A program made the position numbers and the translations under genes. A DNA stretch of 33,882 nt from Nemertoderma westbladi (lineage: Eukaryota > Xenacoelomorpha > Nemertodermatida > Nemertodermatidae): assembly GCA_032718475.1 (NCBI GenBank), contig JAUCBJ010003522.1, positions 1-33,882 on the forward strand. The letters are read 5' to 3'. A model generated the notes under the pieces. It saw nothing but the letters and a program-made list of their open reading frames with translations. It made no database searches and was not told the origin of the DNA. Shown piece after piece: positions 9,595-18,274 of this stretch (the first letter of the stretch is position 1; the number at the start of each line of letters is the position of its first letter).

Positions 9595-11084
9595 TGTTGC
9601 CGTTATTCCCGACACCATGGGGGAAAAACGCCGATGCTGGAGGCGGAACTTTACAGACCACGGAATCCCGGCCAGTCACCGGATATTGATTGTGGAGAAG
9701 GAATAATTTCTTAGATGCAAGATTGCGGTTGAGAAAAAGCTGCATTGGTTGGATATATTCTTTAATGTAGTTAATCTCACTGAACCCTGATTGAGAATAA
9801 ATTGGGCTTCCCCAAATCAATATACACCAAATTATTCACAATAATAATACACGACAATATAAATCCCTACAGTAAATTATTTAATTACCCACTGTTCGCT
9901 CAGATTTTAGCCTAACTAATGTTCCCCAGATTTTCCCTCGGTCCTAGTCTTGGTGCCGTAGTGTCGGTGTCGGTCGACCCTGTCGCGTGTCCGTCCCACC
10001 CCTCACGAACCCCGAAGGGAACGATCATCGAGAACCAGTACGGCTTGGCTAAGGGTGGGTCCAGTCGGTAGACTCTGTCGCGTATCCGTACCACCCCTCT
10101 CGAACCCCGAAGGGATCGGTCATCGAGAACCAGTACGGCTTGGCTAGGAGTCTGTCGTGTCGGTGGACCCGTTCGCGTGTCCGTCCCACCCCTCACGAGC
10201 CCCGAAGGGAACGATCATTGAGAACCAGTACGGCTTGGCTAGGGGTCCGTCGGTTCATCGCAGAGACCCAACCACCTAGGCTTTCCGAGTCCTTATTCAG
10301 GCTCGTAGTCGCTTCGGCGGCCGAGAAACTGCTCCGAACAGTCGGTAGGCCAGTAGAGTCCAGTCCTCTGTCTTTCGACCCCGTCGCGTGTCCGTCCCAC
10401 CCCTCACGAACCCCGAAGGGAACGATCATCGAGAACCAGTACGGCTTGGCTAAGGGGTCTGTCGTCGGTTCCCGTCGCAAATCCCTGGCACAAGCAGCAG
10501 ACTTTCCGATGTCCTTTTCAGGCTCGTAATAACTGCTGTTGACCAGAGACCGCTAAGGGCAGTCCTCGTCAAACCCTTCCTCTGTTAGTCGGCCGCCCTT
10601 TCGCGTGTCCGTCCCACCCCTCGCGAACCCCGAAGGGATCGGTCATCGAGAACCAGTACGGCTTGGCTAAGGGGGCTGTCGTTTCCCGTCGCAAATCCCT
10701 GACACAAGCAGCAGACTTTCCGATGTCCTTTTCAGTCTCGTAATAACTGCTGTTGGCCAGGGACCGCTAAGGGCAGTCCTTGTCCTTTAGACCTAGCGAG
10801 TTACCAAATCCACCTCTACAGGCAGCAGGAAGTTGGCTAGGCCTAATAGTAATCAGGTAAACCTGAATACTGCTTAACTTTTCCTTCCCCCCTGGCCCTT
10901 ATATACATGAAATGAGTCCCGTACCCCGTAAGTCGCCCCAATATTCGCCCATAAATCGCCCCCAGTTCATAGAGTGTGCCCAAAACCCGTGGTCCCGCAC
11001 CCAGTAGTGATATCGGAATAATCATTTCAAATAAATACAAAAAATATTCAACTCGCGTTATGAAAAGTTGAAATACCGCGAACA
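9595..11084 (-). repeat. 3' LTR of E3 (1490 bp)
   Basis: Starts TGTTCGCGG at 11084 and ends CGGCAACA at 9595. It contains five UUCG-hairpin units (at 10010, 10105, 10200, 10411 and 10628) and three GAAA-loop motifs (10283-10307, 10504-10528, 10718-10742). Compared with the 5' LTR it is 298 bp longer because it retains the units between 10105 and 10411. The outer end runs directly into the head of a tRNA-derived SINE. Confidence 0.85.
10899..10906 (-). promoter_or_regulatory. TATA box of LTR2
   Basis: TATATAAG on the minus strand, about 180 bp from the LTR start, followed by GGGCCAGG and a G-run. Conserved at the same place in the other two LTRs. Placement implies that the UUCG and GAAA repeat units downstream are transcribed (R/U5). 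Confidence 0.6.
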
Positions 11085-11262
11085 GTCCCCCCCAATGACC
11101 TTCGTGAGGTCTATCGGTAGATTGAGTTTGCATAGGTCATTCCCATATAAAAAACCCCAAATTTTTAATATTGCATAGTCTTGATTAATTTGGCCTAGAG
11201 TTCATATATATATATGTATAAAAATAAATGTTCAATAAATGTTCCTGGAATATCCCGGTCCA
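11085..11262 (-). other. 3' untranslated segment and polypurine tract of E3
   Basis: Between the zinc-knuckle ORF stop and the 3' LTR. AT-rich, with a TA-repeat near 11207-11220 and a minus-strand GGGGGGGAC at 11085-11093 that fits a polypurine tract priming plus-strand synthesis. No ORF. Confidence 0.6.
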
Positions 11263-12381
11263 CTATTTCTTTCTCTGATACGCCTTTCTCCTCTTCGCCC
11301 GTCGACTCTCATCGATCGCTAGAGCTGGTAGAGGAGCGTCAACATCCATCGTGAGCAATGCTTCGGCTTGTCTCCTGGTGGCTCTTCCTTTCGATGGCAA
11401 CGGGATCATATCGGTTCGTCGTTCCAACTCGGAGTTGCGAGCCTCGAGGAACCACTCTCCGTCACCGAACTCCTCTTTATACGAGTATAAGCGTCTAAGG
11501 ACTTCGAATGGGCTGAATAATCCGGCGCTCAGCAACAGATCCACGTAATGGAAAGGTAGCGGTGCCGTCGTATGGAGGCACTCCGGGAAGGAAAAATACC
11601 TGCATGCCATCTCCTGCGCGATATTCCGAGCGTTTCTCCGCACTTTGGTCCTTATATGGCTGCTTGCGTATGTTTCGAACATGACCATATTTCCCACAGC
11701 GGTAACGTCTTTTGTAGGACATTTTATATAGCAGCGGGGGCTAGCGGAATGTCCACGGAAACCGCACGTAGTGCAGAGGTTATAGAGGATCGGACAGACT
11801 GAAACATCGTGGCCCGATGTCGCGCAGTATGGGCAATAAAGTATCCCGAGGAGCTGGAGGCACGAATCGGGAACCCGATTTCGTCTACCGCGTGGGCACT
11901 GCTCCGAACCACAGTTACCGCACACCTCCAACTGCATCTCTCGACCGGGGAATATCGGAATCGGGACGCCGACGTAATACTCGAGTCGTCGGTCGCTCTT
12001 TTGAATATTTGCGGTGGCCGGTAGCCATCGGAAAGCTGGGCTTTTGCGTAGTAGGTCCTCGCTCCAATAACCTTCTTTATGTCCTGTCGGTCTCAACTCG
12101 GACAACCGTTTCTGGCGGAGGATCCATTCGGTCTGCTCGGCGTACCAACGGGTTAGTCGCATAGGATCCTGTGGAACGGAGGGGGTAGTAGTCACCGCTG
12201 GTCGGCGGAGAGGTGCCGGGGTTTTTGACGGAGGGATTCCGAGGAGATCGTCGGGAGTCGGCGCAGCGCTGGGACCCTTTTCAACCAGTATCGCTGAACG
12301 GGACCGTGAGTGCTGGTACTCGGAATCTCCGACGACCAGTCTTCGCCACCCGGGAAAGGATATGGGGATAACCTTTGGCAT
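11263..12381 (-). CDS. 372-aa protein with two CCHC zinc knuckles (E3 3' block, ORF c)
   Basis: ATG at 12381. The N-terminal 70 residues are Pro/Ser/Thr-rich. Residues 75-150 are Trp/Arg-rich. A Cys cluster (C154, C157, C162) precedes two adjacent knuckles: C-X2-C-X4-H-X4-C at 183-196 and C-X2-C-X4-H-X5-C at 203-217. The C-terminus is strongly basic (RRAKRRKAYQRKK). No signal peptide or membrane span, so it is not an envelope protein. A nucleic-acid-binding, nucleocapsid-like role is inferred from the knuckles. It overlaps the upstream 474-codon ORF by 190 bp in the -1 frame, and a G_TTA_AAC heptamer lies five codons upstream of this ATG, so it may be made as a frameshift fusion rather than from its own start. 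Family not recognised. Confidence 0.75.
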   Translation of the reverse strand: MPKVIPISFPGWRRLVVGDSEYQHSRSRSAILVEKGPSAAPTPDDLLGIPPSKTPAPLRRPAVTTTPSVPQDPMRLTRWYAEQTEWILRQKRLSELRPTGHKEGYWSEDLLRKSPAFRWLPATANIQKSDRRLEYYVGVPIPIFPGREMQLEVCGNCGSEQCPRGRRNRVPDSCLQLLGILYCPYCATSGHDVSVCPILYNLCTTCGFRGHSASPRCYIKCPTKDVTAVGNMVMFETYASSHIRTKVRRNARNIAQEMACRYFSFPECLHTTAPLPFHYVDLLLSAGLFSPFEVLRRLYSYKEEFGDGEWFLEARNSELERRTDMIPLPSKGRATRRQAEALLTMDVDAPLPALAIDESRRAKRRKAYQRKK

Positions 12382-13616
12382 ATGTCGCCGAAGTCGTTTA
12401 ACGCAAAGGTAGTAACTAACTCCCTCGCAGGGCTACCGGAGCCGAGTGGCGCGGTAACCGCTTCCGTCGCAGGTTCGGCAGAGGCAACCCGTTTGGCTGC
12501 CGGTTGGTAAGCGGCTTCCGGCTCGAGTTGTCGCTTCGGGGTGGAGATTAGAACGCCCTCATGTAGCCATAGTTCTTCCCCTTCCGAAGAAATCAGAGGC
12601 TCTTCCGCCCCGAGAAGATCGGTAATCGTAGGGATGTCGTAAGGTCCGTTCTCGTCCCAGGAATAGATAACGGCGAGCGTTTTCGTCTCTCCCAGTGTGA
12701 TGTTCTCGACCGCTTTGAACGCGTGGTTTATAACCTTGTTCCAGTCGTAGTCGACAAAGGAAAGAGGAACCACCGTAATGAGGTTATCGAGGGTTTTACA
12801 GATAAATTTAGCGACGGTGTATGATTCCATAACGACGTAGATGTAGTTCCGTCTATCCGGCTTCTCCCACCTTTGGTGTATCGTCCACTTTCTCTCAACG
12901 TCCTTCCATCGACCCTCTCGCTCGCTCTTTATTTCTAATCCCGGGTATCCACCATATATTTTATTATAGTCCTGGAATTTCTGAGGTTTGAAGTCGATAC
13001 CGCCGTTTAGCACAGCGAGGTAGCCGATCCCGGATTTCGTTTGTCTCACCTCGCGGAAACCTCGTATGAATTCGGCGGATCGTAACCAGGCTAATAGCGT
13101 TTGGGTGTCGACGCAATGACTAAGGGCGTTGAGGTCGTCTCGCCGGTCTCTTCCTAAAGGAGCGTTCGCGTAGTCGTTCCGGACGTCCGCCTTTATATCC
13201 GACCCGATTTTAATGACGTCGAAGTCGAAGAGGATCTTTTGGATTTCCGGAGGTAGTAACCAGATCGCTCCGGCTGCCTGCACTTCCTGTCTGGGTGTCG
13301 GAAATATTCGACACACCAATACCAAACCGTCCAGGGTTCCGAGGACGACGACCAAGGATCGACCGTATTCTTTCGCCGCGTACTTTTCCTGGTAGTCGTC
13401 ACGATTCTGGATGATCAATATACGTTCCTCTCGTAGCATCGCCGTACACTCCGACAGGTTTCCCCAGTGGGCGAGGTACGTACTCTTGTCGTCGACGAAA
13501 CTTTGACATCCCGCCAACGTCATCGCTTTCGAGGTGGGCGTTGCGTTTCCCTCGTTGTCGTATATCAAACATCGGGATCTGTAGACGCTTTGCCGAAACG
13601 TTTCCCAATACGACAA
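12192..13616 (-). CDS. 474-codon ORF resembling a DEDD-type 3'-5' exonuclease (E3 3' block, ORF b)
   Basis: The open frame runs to a TAG at 13671-13673 upstream. 13616 is a TTG, not a likely start, and the first in-frame ATG is codon 32. Entry may be by frameshift from the 99-codon ORF. Residues 87-105 (hydrophobic strand), 121-146 (LPPEIQ..., then IGSDIKAD) and 168-180 (VDTQTLLAWL) follow the order seen in WRN/EXD-type exonucleases. Y260-VVME264 fits motif III (Y-X3-D) with Glu for Asp. A clear D-X-E motif I is missing (nearest NRDD at 71-74), so activity is doubtful. The C-terminal 120 residues are Pro/Ala/Glu-rich and carry the frameshift heptamer at codons 405-407. The exonuclease call rests on pattern only. 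Confidence 0.55.
   Translation of the reverse strand: MSYWETFRQSVYRSRCLIYDNEGNATPTSKAMTLAGCQSFVDDKSTYLAHWGNLSECTAMLREERILIIQNRDDYQEKYAAKEYGRSLVVVLGTLDGLVLVCRIFPTPRQEVQAAGAIWLLPPEIQKILFDFDVIKIGSDIKADVRNDYANAPLGRDRRDDLNALSHCVDTQTLLAWLRSAEFIRGFREVRQTKSGIGYLAVLNGGIDFKPQKFQDYNKIYGGYPGLEIKSEREGRWKDVERKWTIHQRWEKPDRRNYIYVVMESYTVAKFICKTLDNLITVVPLSFVDYDWNKVINHAFKAVENITLGETKTLAVIYSWDENGPYDIPTITDLLGAEEPLISSEGEELWLHEGVLISTPKRQLEPEAAYQPAAKRVASAEPATEAVTAPLGSGSPARELVTTFALNDFGDICQRLSPYPFPGGEDWSSEIPSTSTHGPVQRYWLKRVPALRRLPTISSESLRQKPRHLSADQR
12396..12402 (-). promoter_or_regulatory. Candidate -1 ribosomal frameshift heptamer G_TTA_AAC
   Basis: In the 474-codon frame the codons are GC[G] TTA AAC (Leu406-Asn407), placing the heptamer in the canonical X_XXY_YYZ phase. 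Slipping -1 gives GTT AAA CGA CTT and, five codons later, the ATG of the zinc-knuckle ORF in frame. GUUAAAC is the slip site known from equine arteritis virus. Downstream, CTTCG (12389-12393) can pair with CGAAG (12041-12045 offset; at 12341-12345), with an AAAGG/CCTTT pair nested inside. This is only a weak stimulator candidate. Confidence 0.5.
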
Positions 13617-13864
13617 CTCATCCCCTCCGGTCCGGTAGCCTTTGCGTTCCGAGTTCTTTTCAGTCTCGTACTAGCATCGGCCAACCGGAGGGCTCGTAGA
13701 TTCCAGGAATCCGGTCCCTCTCGCCCGCAGAATTTGACGACTCGCACATTCTCATTTATCAGGGTGCTCCAATTTGTATTAAAGTTAGGGGATCCGGGTT
13801 GTGGATATTCCAGTAGATCTATCATATTACGTAATTCGCCGATAATTTGGCGATTTGGGTCCAT
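13565..13864 (-). CDS. 99-aa ORF at the head of the E3 3' block (ORF a)
   Basis: ATG at 13864 (MDPNRQIIGELRNMIDLLEY) and TGA at 13565. No recognised domain. It has an amphipathic-looking N-terminal helix, then a Trp/Asn-rich middle and a basic end. It overlaps the 474-codon ORF by about 105 bp, with that ORF in the -1 frame. The overlap contains the GAAA-loop motif (13647-13670), which is 26-27 bases identical to one in LTR1. No canonical slippery heptamer was found in the overlap. It may be the N-terminus of the downstream product, joined by frameshift or by an indel that once merged them. Confidence 0.5.
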   Translation of the reverse strand: MDPNRQIIGELRNMIDLLEYPQPGSPNFNTNWSTLINENVRVVKFCGREGPDSWNLRALRLADASTRLKRTRNAKATGPEGMSCRIGKRFGKASTDPDV

Positions 13865-15117
13865 ATTTACAATTATGTCCGTTGCAAAATTATATCAGTT
13901 AATTATAAATCCAGAAAGTCTGAAACTATAGTGATTGCAGAATAATTCAGTTTATTTTTAATTCAGTTTATTAAATAACATTGCTATATAGGCATCTATC
14001 ATCTTATTGCTAATACATTCAGCATTTACAGTTACTATAGCTATACATTTAATATCCAACCAGTTTTTATGACTTTTTATGTCCTCTTCTTTTTTTCCAA
14101 TTCTTTTCTTTAGACATTTTTATACTTTTTTTTTGTCTTTTTTCATTTCTCATTATTATTTCATCACATTTCATTTATTTCAACACATTTCATCATTTAG
14201 TTCCACCATTTCTTTCACATTTATCACATTTATTTCCACATCATCATTGGGGTTATAGCCCCCCGGCTATCATCATTTGTTCTAAGCGCAGCACCAGGGT
14301 GCGCATCATTTCATTTTCATCATCATACACGTCATCATTCAGTTTATAGTAATGTCGTCTGTTTCTTTTCATCTTTACCAACTACATTCAATCATCTTCT
14401 TTGGGAAATTTTCGTCGTGGAAGGGGTGTTACGCAGCAATCTGGGATCTACAGCTGGGCTAGTTACACCGCCTATGCCCCAAACTGCACACGTAACGGAC
14501 AATGAAGACGCTGGGAGTGAAGTCACGTGGATTGCACCAGGGACCCACCAGAATAACACTCCCAACAACATAAAGCTCAGCCGACGAAGTCATGTGGGAT
14601 GGGGTTACGCAACATTCTGGGATCTACAGCTGGACTAGTTACACCACCTACGCCCCAAAATCCACGCAATGGTCCCACCAGAATAACGCGACTGAGAAAC
14701 ATAAAACCTCTATCGTCGAAGTCATGTGGATGCACCATGGACCCACCAGAATAACGGGATAGAGGGGGTATTGCGCGGCAATCCGGGATCTACAGCCGGA
14801 CTAGTTACACCGCCTACGCCCCGAACTGCACACGCAACGGACAACATAACATACTACAATGGATACAATGAATTCCACTTCAAATCTTTACCATTTCCAA
14901 TAATCCAATGCCATTGGTCCTGATGACCAAAATCAAGGTAAACAATACATAAACGACCCTGCGTCAGTCGAAACATCTGCAGGGTGACGCTGGACTCCAC
15001 ATAACACACGAGGAAACACAAATACCATTGCGTGGTTACAGTTGGTTTAAGGGGGGTCCATTTTCATTGTCGATAAATCACAGTTATTAAAGAGTTTGTC
15101 AACAGGAGGAGAAGGGT
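13865..15117. other. E3 spacer between pol and the 3' ORF block
   Basis: About 1.25 kb without credible ORFs. From left to right: an AT-rich stretch, a TTT/CAT-rich low-complexity tract (about 14080-14250), two GC-rich small palindromes (GGGGTTATAGCCCC at 14249-14262, GCACCAGGGTGC at about 14290-14301), then diverged tandem copies around 14420-14860. It could hold an internal promoter for the 3' ORFs, but no clear signal is seen. Confidence 0.55.
14420..14860. repeat. Three diverged tandem copies in the E3 spacer
   Basis: Copies start near 14424, 14612 and 14766. Each has GGGATCTACAGC, CTAGTTACACC and CTACGCCCC-like blocks (or GCCTATGCCCC), followed by ACCCACCAGAATAAC-type segments. Unit length varies (about 150-190 bp) owing to internal deletions. 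Open frames through them are not conserved between copies. Confidence 0.75.
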
Positions 15118-17679
15118 TTAAACGGGTTTAGCATTGTCACCAATGTCTGCAGCAGGATCCTTAGTAGGGAAATTATCACCTCTCGTAGAGTCACCACTGT
15201 CATTGCCTTCAAGAAGGCACAGCCTCTGGATAGGGCGTTGGTAGTGGCCCTTTGCCGTTCGTATCGTCACAGTCCTCGCAAGTCCGTCTTTGGTCGGTTG
15301 TATTGCCACGACTCGCGCCACAGGCCAGTGGACGCGGTCTTTGAGGTCTTCTTTGACCAGCACCATGTCGCAAATTTCGACATTCCTGTAGGTGTTGTTC
15401 CACTTCCTCCTGGTCCGGAGGGTTATGAGGTACTCCTGGGCCCAGATTCTCCACCAATGCGCTGCCAACGCTTGGGCCTTCTTCCAGTTAGTATGTCTTG
15501 CAATATCGTCGGGATCCGGAAACATCGTCTCTGGGAGAATATGGGTTTTGCGTCTTCCCAGGAGGTGGTTAGGAGTGAGAGGCTCCAGGTCTGTGGGGTC
15601 GTCGCGGATAGGGACAATGGGCCGGTTGTTCAGGGTAGCCGTGATCTCGCAGAATGTTGTGCGGAGGGTGTCATGGGTTACCCGGGTGTCTCCTAATGCG
15701 ACGCGCATGGATCGTTTTACTAAGTCGATCAGCTTCTCCCATACCCCGCTCGTATGGGGTGCTAAGGGTGTTTGAAAGTGCCACTGTATGTGGTGGTCCC
15801 TCCAGACTTGGGATGCGGTGTCCTCGGTAAACCATCCCTCGATCGCCTCTCTAAGTTCTCTTTCTCCTCCCACAAAGTTTGTACCGTTATCGGAGTACAT
15901 ATGACGACATGTCCCGTTGTTCGCCACGAACCGACGCAGGGCGTTGATGAATGCGTGTTGCGTAAGGTTCACCACAATGTCTAGGTAGATTGCCCTAGAC
16001 GTAAGGCAGGTAAAGATGGCTCCCCAGCATTTGATGTTGGATCGTCGCTCGATGACCGTAAACGGTCCGAAACAGTCCACTCCGGTGACGTAGAACGGTG
16101 GGGAATCGGACTGTAGACGTGTGGCTGGTAAGTCTGCCATCTTTTGCGTGAGTGGTGGCGCTAGATACCTTCTGCAGGGAAAGCAACGTTTCAACACTTT
16201 CCGGATCAGTGGCTGGATGTGGGTGATCCAATATCTTTGTCTTATATTAGCTATAATCCAGTTCTGTCCTGCGTGATGGTTTTCCTCGTGACACTGTTGA
16301 ATTAATAGCTTGGCTAGTGTCGACGTTCCGGGCAGAAGTGCCGGGTATTTAACCTCATATTCAACCGGGGCGTTTGCCATCCGGGTATTCAGTCGGATCA
16401 GTCCGTCCTCTCCCATCATTGGTCTCAGTTGGTAGACTGGGCTGTCCGGTTTCAAAGTCTTGCCCGCACTGAGTTGTTCCCACTCATCGGGGAAACTTTC
16501 TCTCTGGACATATCCAACAATACACTTCTCCGCGATAATGAGTTCTTGTATGCTCCGTTTATCTATCAGCTTGTTGTCTTTCCACCGTAGGAAATTGCGA
16601 AGGGTAATAACGTGGTGGACGAGCCGTCTCATTGATGAAGTTCGCTCGATCAACAGATGTAAGGACGCCGCTGGTTGAGTGATCGTCGCGACGTTATAGT
16701 GCCTGCCCGAGTCCTTTGCAGGCTCGGTCAGACAACTATAAATTTCCACTGCGTTGCTTCTATGGACTTTACGGATCTCTTTGTCGTCCTCGGAGTATTT
16801 TCCGCTATCGAGTTCGGGATCGAATCGAGTACTCCATGTTAATTGTGGTTGTTGTAGGAATTCCGGGCCTGTAAGCCAGAGTTTACTCTTACCGAGTTGT
16901 TTTGGGGTGGCGCCTCGGCTTGATAAGTCCGCTGGATTTTCTTTCCCGTTCACGTGGTGCCACTGTTCTCGGCTGGTGCATTGTTTTATCTCCGTGGCTC
17001 GGTTCGCTACAAACGTGTGTCGCCGTGATGGTGAATGGAGGTTGGTTGCCGAACAGTAACCCACGGAGGTTGCATTCTCTTTAATCTGACATTTCGGAAG
17101 GTATGTATAGGTATCTGTAGTCTCTTCCTTGATGCCGCAGAGTGTCCATCCCATTATTGTTCGTTCAGCGTAAAAGCCGTCATCCTGCTTTATAGATCGG
17201 GCGACGTCTCCGGTGGGTATGTGTAATTCCGGTGTATCAAGTCCGATCAGTAAGGTGATGCGGTTTACATCCAACGGTGGGCACCTTAGGTCTACATCGT
17301 CTCGGTCCAACTGTATGAGGGGGGCATACTCGGCTGATTGTCGGAACCGCACTCGTAGGTTGGTGTGTACCAAGGCGTTCTCGATGGTCAGCTTAACTGT
17401 CTCGTAGCCCTTCATTACTCCTTCCATCTGGAGCTGCACCTCCCCGGATTCTACCTCTCTATGGTCGGTGATAGTTTGTATGGGCCGTTTGCAAGGTTCA
17501 TAGTCTAGGCCAAGTTGCTCGAGGAAATCCCGGTCGATGATGGTTCCGTCCGACCCGTTATCAAGGAAAGCGAGCGTCGTCAAGGATTTGCCGACCCCTT
17601 GAATTCTTACTGGGATTACTTTGGCGAAGACCATGTAACGGCGATTTATAAGGTTGATCTTGGCTGAGATATTTGTCAC
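15118..17679 (-). CDS. pol: BEL/Pao Pol, protease plus integrase, reverse transcriptase deleted
   Basis: 853 codons counted from a GTG; the frame is open from a TAA near 17797. Residues 15-190 are a retropepsin-like DUF1758 domain (LDNGSD at 39-44, in place of the usual DSG/DTG). Residues 222-256 are the end of an RNase H region (FVANR...NPADLSSRG). A zinc-binding H2C2 follows (H464, H468/469, C499, C502). The integrase core keeps all three acids: D535 (GVDCFGPF), D597 (YSDNGTNF) and E648 (SGVWEKL). The C-terminal 110 residues match the BEL DUF5641-like tail. RT and most of RNase H, normally several hundred residues, are missing between about residues 200 and 222, yet the frame is uninterrupted. 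Pol is +1 relative to the gag DUF1759 frame. Non-autonomous. Confidence 0.9.
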   Translation of the reverse strand: MTNISAKINLINRRYMVFAKVIPVRIQGVGKSLTTLAFLDNGSDGTIIDRDFLEQLGLDYEPCKRPIQTITDHREVESGEVQLQMEGVMKGYETVKLTIENALVHTNLRVRFRQSAEYAPLIQLDRDDVDLRCPPLDVNRITLLIGLDTPELHIPTGDVARSIKQDDGFYAERTIMGWTLCGIKEETTDTYTYLPKCQIKENATSVGYCSATNLHSPSRRHTFVANRATEIKQCTSREQWHHVNGKENPADLSSRGATPKQLGKSKLWLTGPEFLQQPQLTWSTRFDPELDSGKYSEDDKEIRKVHRSNAVEIYSCLTEPAKDSGRHYNVATITQPAASLHLLIERTSSMRRLVHHVITLRNFLRWKDNKLIDKRSIQELIIAEKCIVGYVQRESFPDEWEQLSAGKTLKPDSPVYQLRPMMGEDGLIRLNTRMANAPVEYEVKYPALLPGTSTLAKLLIQQCHEENHHAGQNWIIANIRQRYWITHIQPLIRKVLKRCFPCRRYLAPPLTQKMADLPATRLQSDSPPFYVTGVDCFGPFTVIERRSNIKCWGAIFTCLTSRAIYLDIVVNLTQHAFINALRRFVANNGTCRHMYSDNGTNFVGGERELREAIEGWFTEDTASQVWRDHHIQWHFQTPLAPHTSGVWEKLIDLVKRSMRVALGDTRVTHDTLRTTFCEITATLNNRPIVPIRDDPTDLEPLTPNHLLGRRKTHILPETMFPDPDDIARHTNWKKAQALAAHWWRIWAQEYLITLRTRRKWNNTYRNVEICDMVLVKEDLKDRVHWPVARVVAIQPTKDGLARTVTIRTAKGHYQRPIQRLCLLEGNDSGDSTRGDNFPTKDPAADIGDNAKPV

Positions 17680-17773
17680 TTGTGATGCATCAGTTTTAAA
17701 CGGGTTGGTTTCTCTCCGTTGGGTTGTCCGGGTTCCTTTAGAAACGTGGTTCGTTTCTCCTCTTCGCTTGGCT

Positions 17774-18274
17774 TCAATCCGAAAGGGGAGGGTGGTTTAG
17801 AATGTTGTTTACTTGTTCCTCCTTATTTAATGGTTTTAGAGTGTAGTAGGCATCCTTCATCGAATCTGAGAATTCTTGGATATTCTGTGGGTCCCCTAGG
17901 GATCCCGCGTCCTGTATCAGTTTCTCGAGAGTTTTATTAATTATAGTCCCGATATTTCCGTATCTTTTATCTAGAGTTTTCCATGCGTCATAGTATGCCT
18001 CATGAGCTCCTCCCTCAAAGCATGCGATAATTCGGTGTGGTTTGTCACCCAGGTATTGTGATAAATATACCAGTTTCTGTGCGTCGGCTATGTCCGTTGA
18101 TCCAATCTGCGCAAAGAACCGTTTCTTGAATCTGAGGTAATCGACGGGATCTCCTTCGAAGGGATGTAAACGGGTTGTTGGATCGGGGAGTGGCGATCCG
18201 TTCCGAGTCCTTTTCAGGCTCGTACTTGGGGACGCTCGGGACCGTGGGAGTGGCTGGGATATAAGGTTCCTCAT
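17774..18274 (-). CDS. gag: Gag C-terminal part, DUF1759 domain (E3)
   Basis: After about 35 residues the frame reads RLHPFEGDPVDYLRFKKRF, the start of the DUF1759 domain of Pao-type gag, and continues through DAQKLVYLSQYL, the KTLDKRYG segment and LIQD to a TGA at 17774. The ATG at 18274 is probably not used. This frame is +1 relative to the upstream gag segment (18045-18605), and the overlap contains the GAAA-loop motif. A zinc knuckle expected near the gag end is not present. Stops and shifts suggest decay, though a programmed +1 shift cannot be excluded. Confidence 0.8.
   Translation of the reverse strand: MRNLISQPLPRSRASPSTSLKRTRNGSPLPDPTTRLHPFEGDPVDYLRFKKRFFAQIGSTDIADAQKLVYLSQYLGDKPHRIIACFEGGAHEAYYDAWKTLDKRYGNIGTIINKTLEKLIQDAGSLGDPQNIQEFSDSMKDAYYTLKPLNKEEQVNNILNHPPLSD

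Noticed and set aside
9912-10529. ORFs of 94-129 codons within LTR2 and equivalents in LTR1 and LTR3
   Set aside because: They arise from the tandem LTR units, differ in frame and length between LTRs, and carry stops in copies; structure at the RNA level explains the repeats better.
11263-12381. Envelope gene in the env position of a BEL/Pao element
   Set aside because: No signal peptide, fusion peptide or membrane-spanning segment; it has zinc knuckles and a basic tail instead.
13647-13670. Hammerhead ribozyme in the GAAA-loop motif
   Set aside because: The conserved CUGAUGA core is missing; only a simple hairpin can be drawn.
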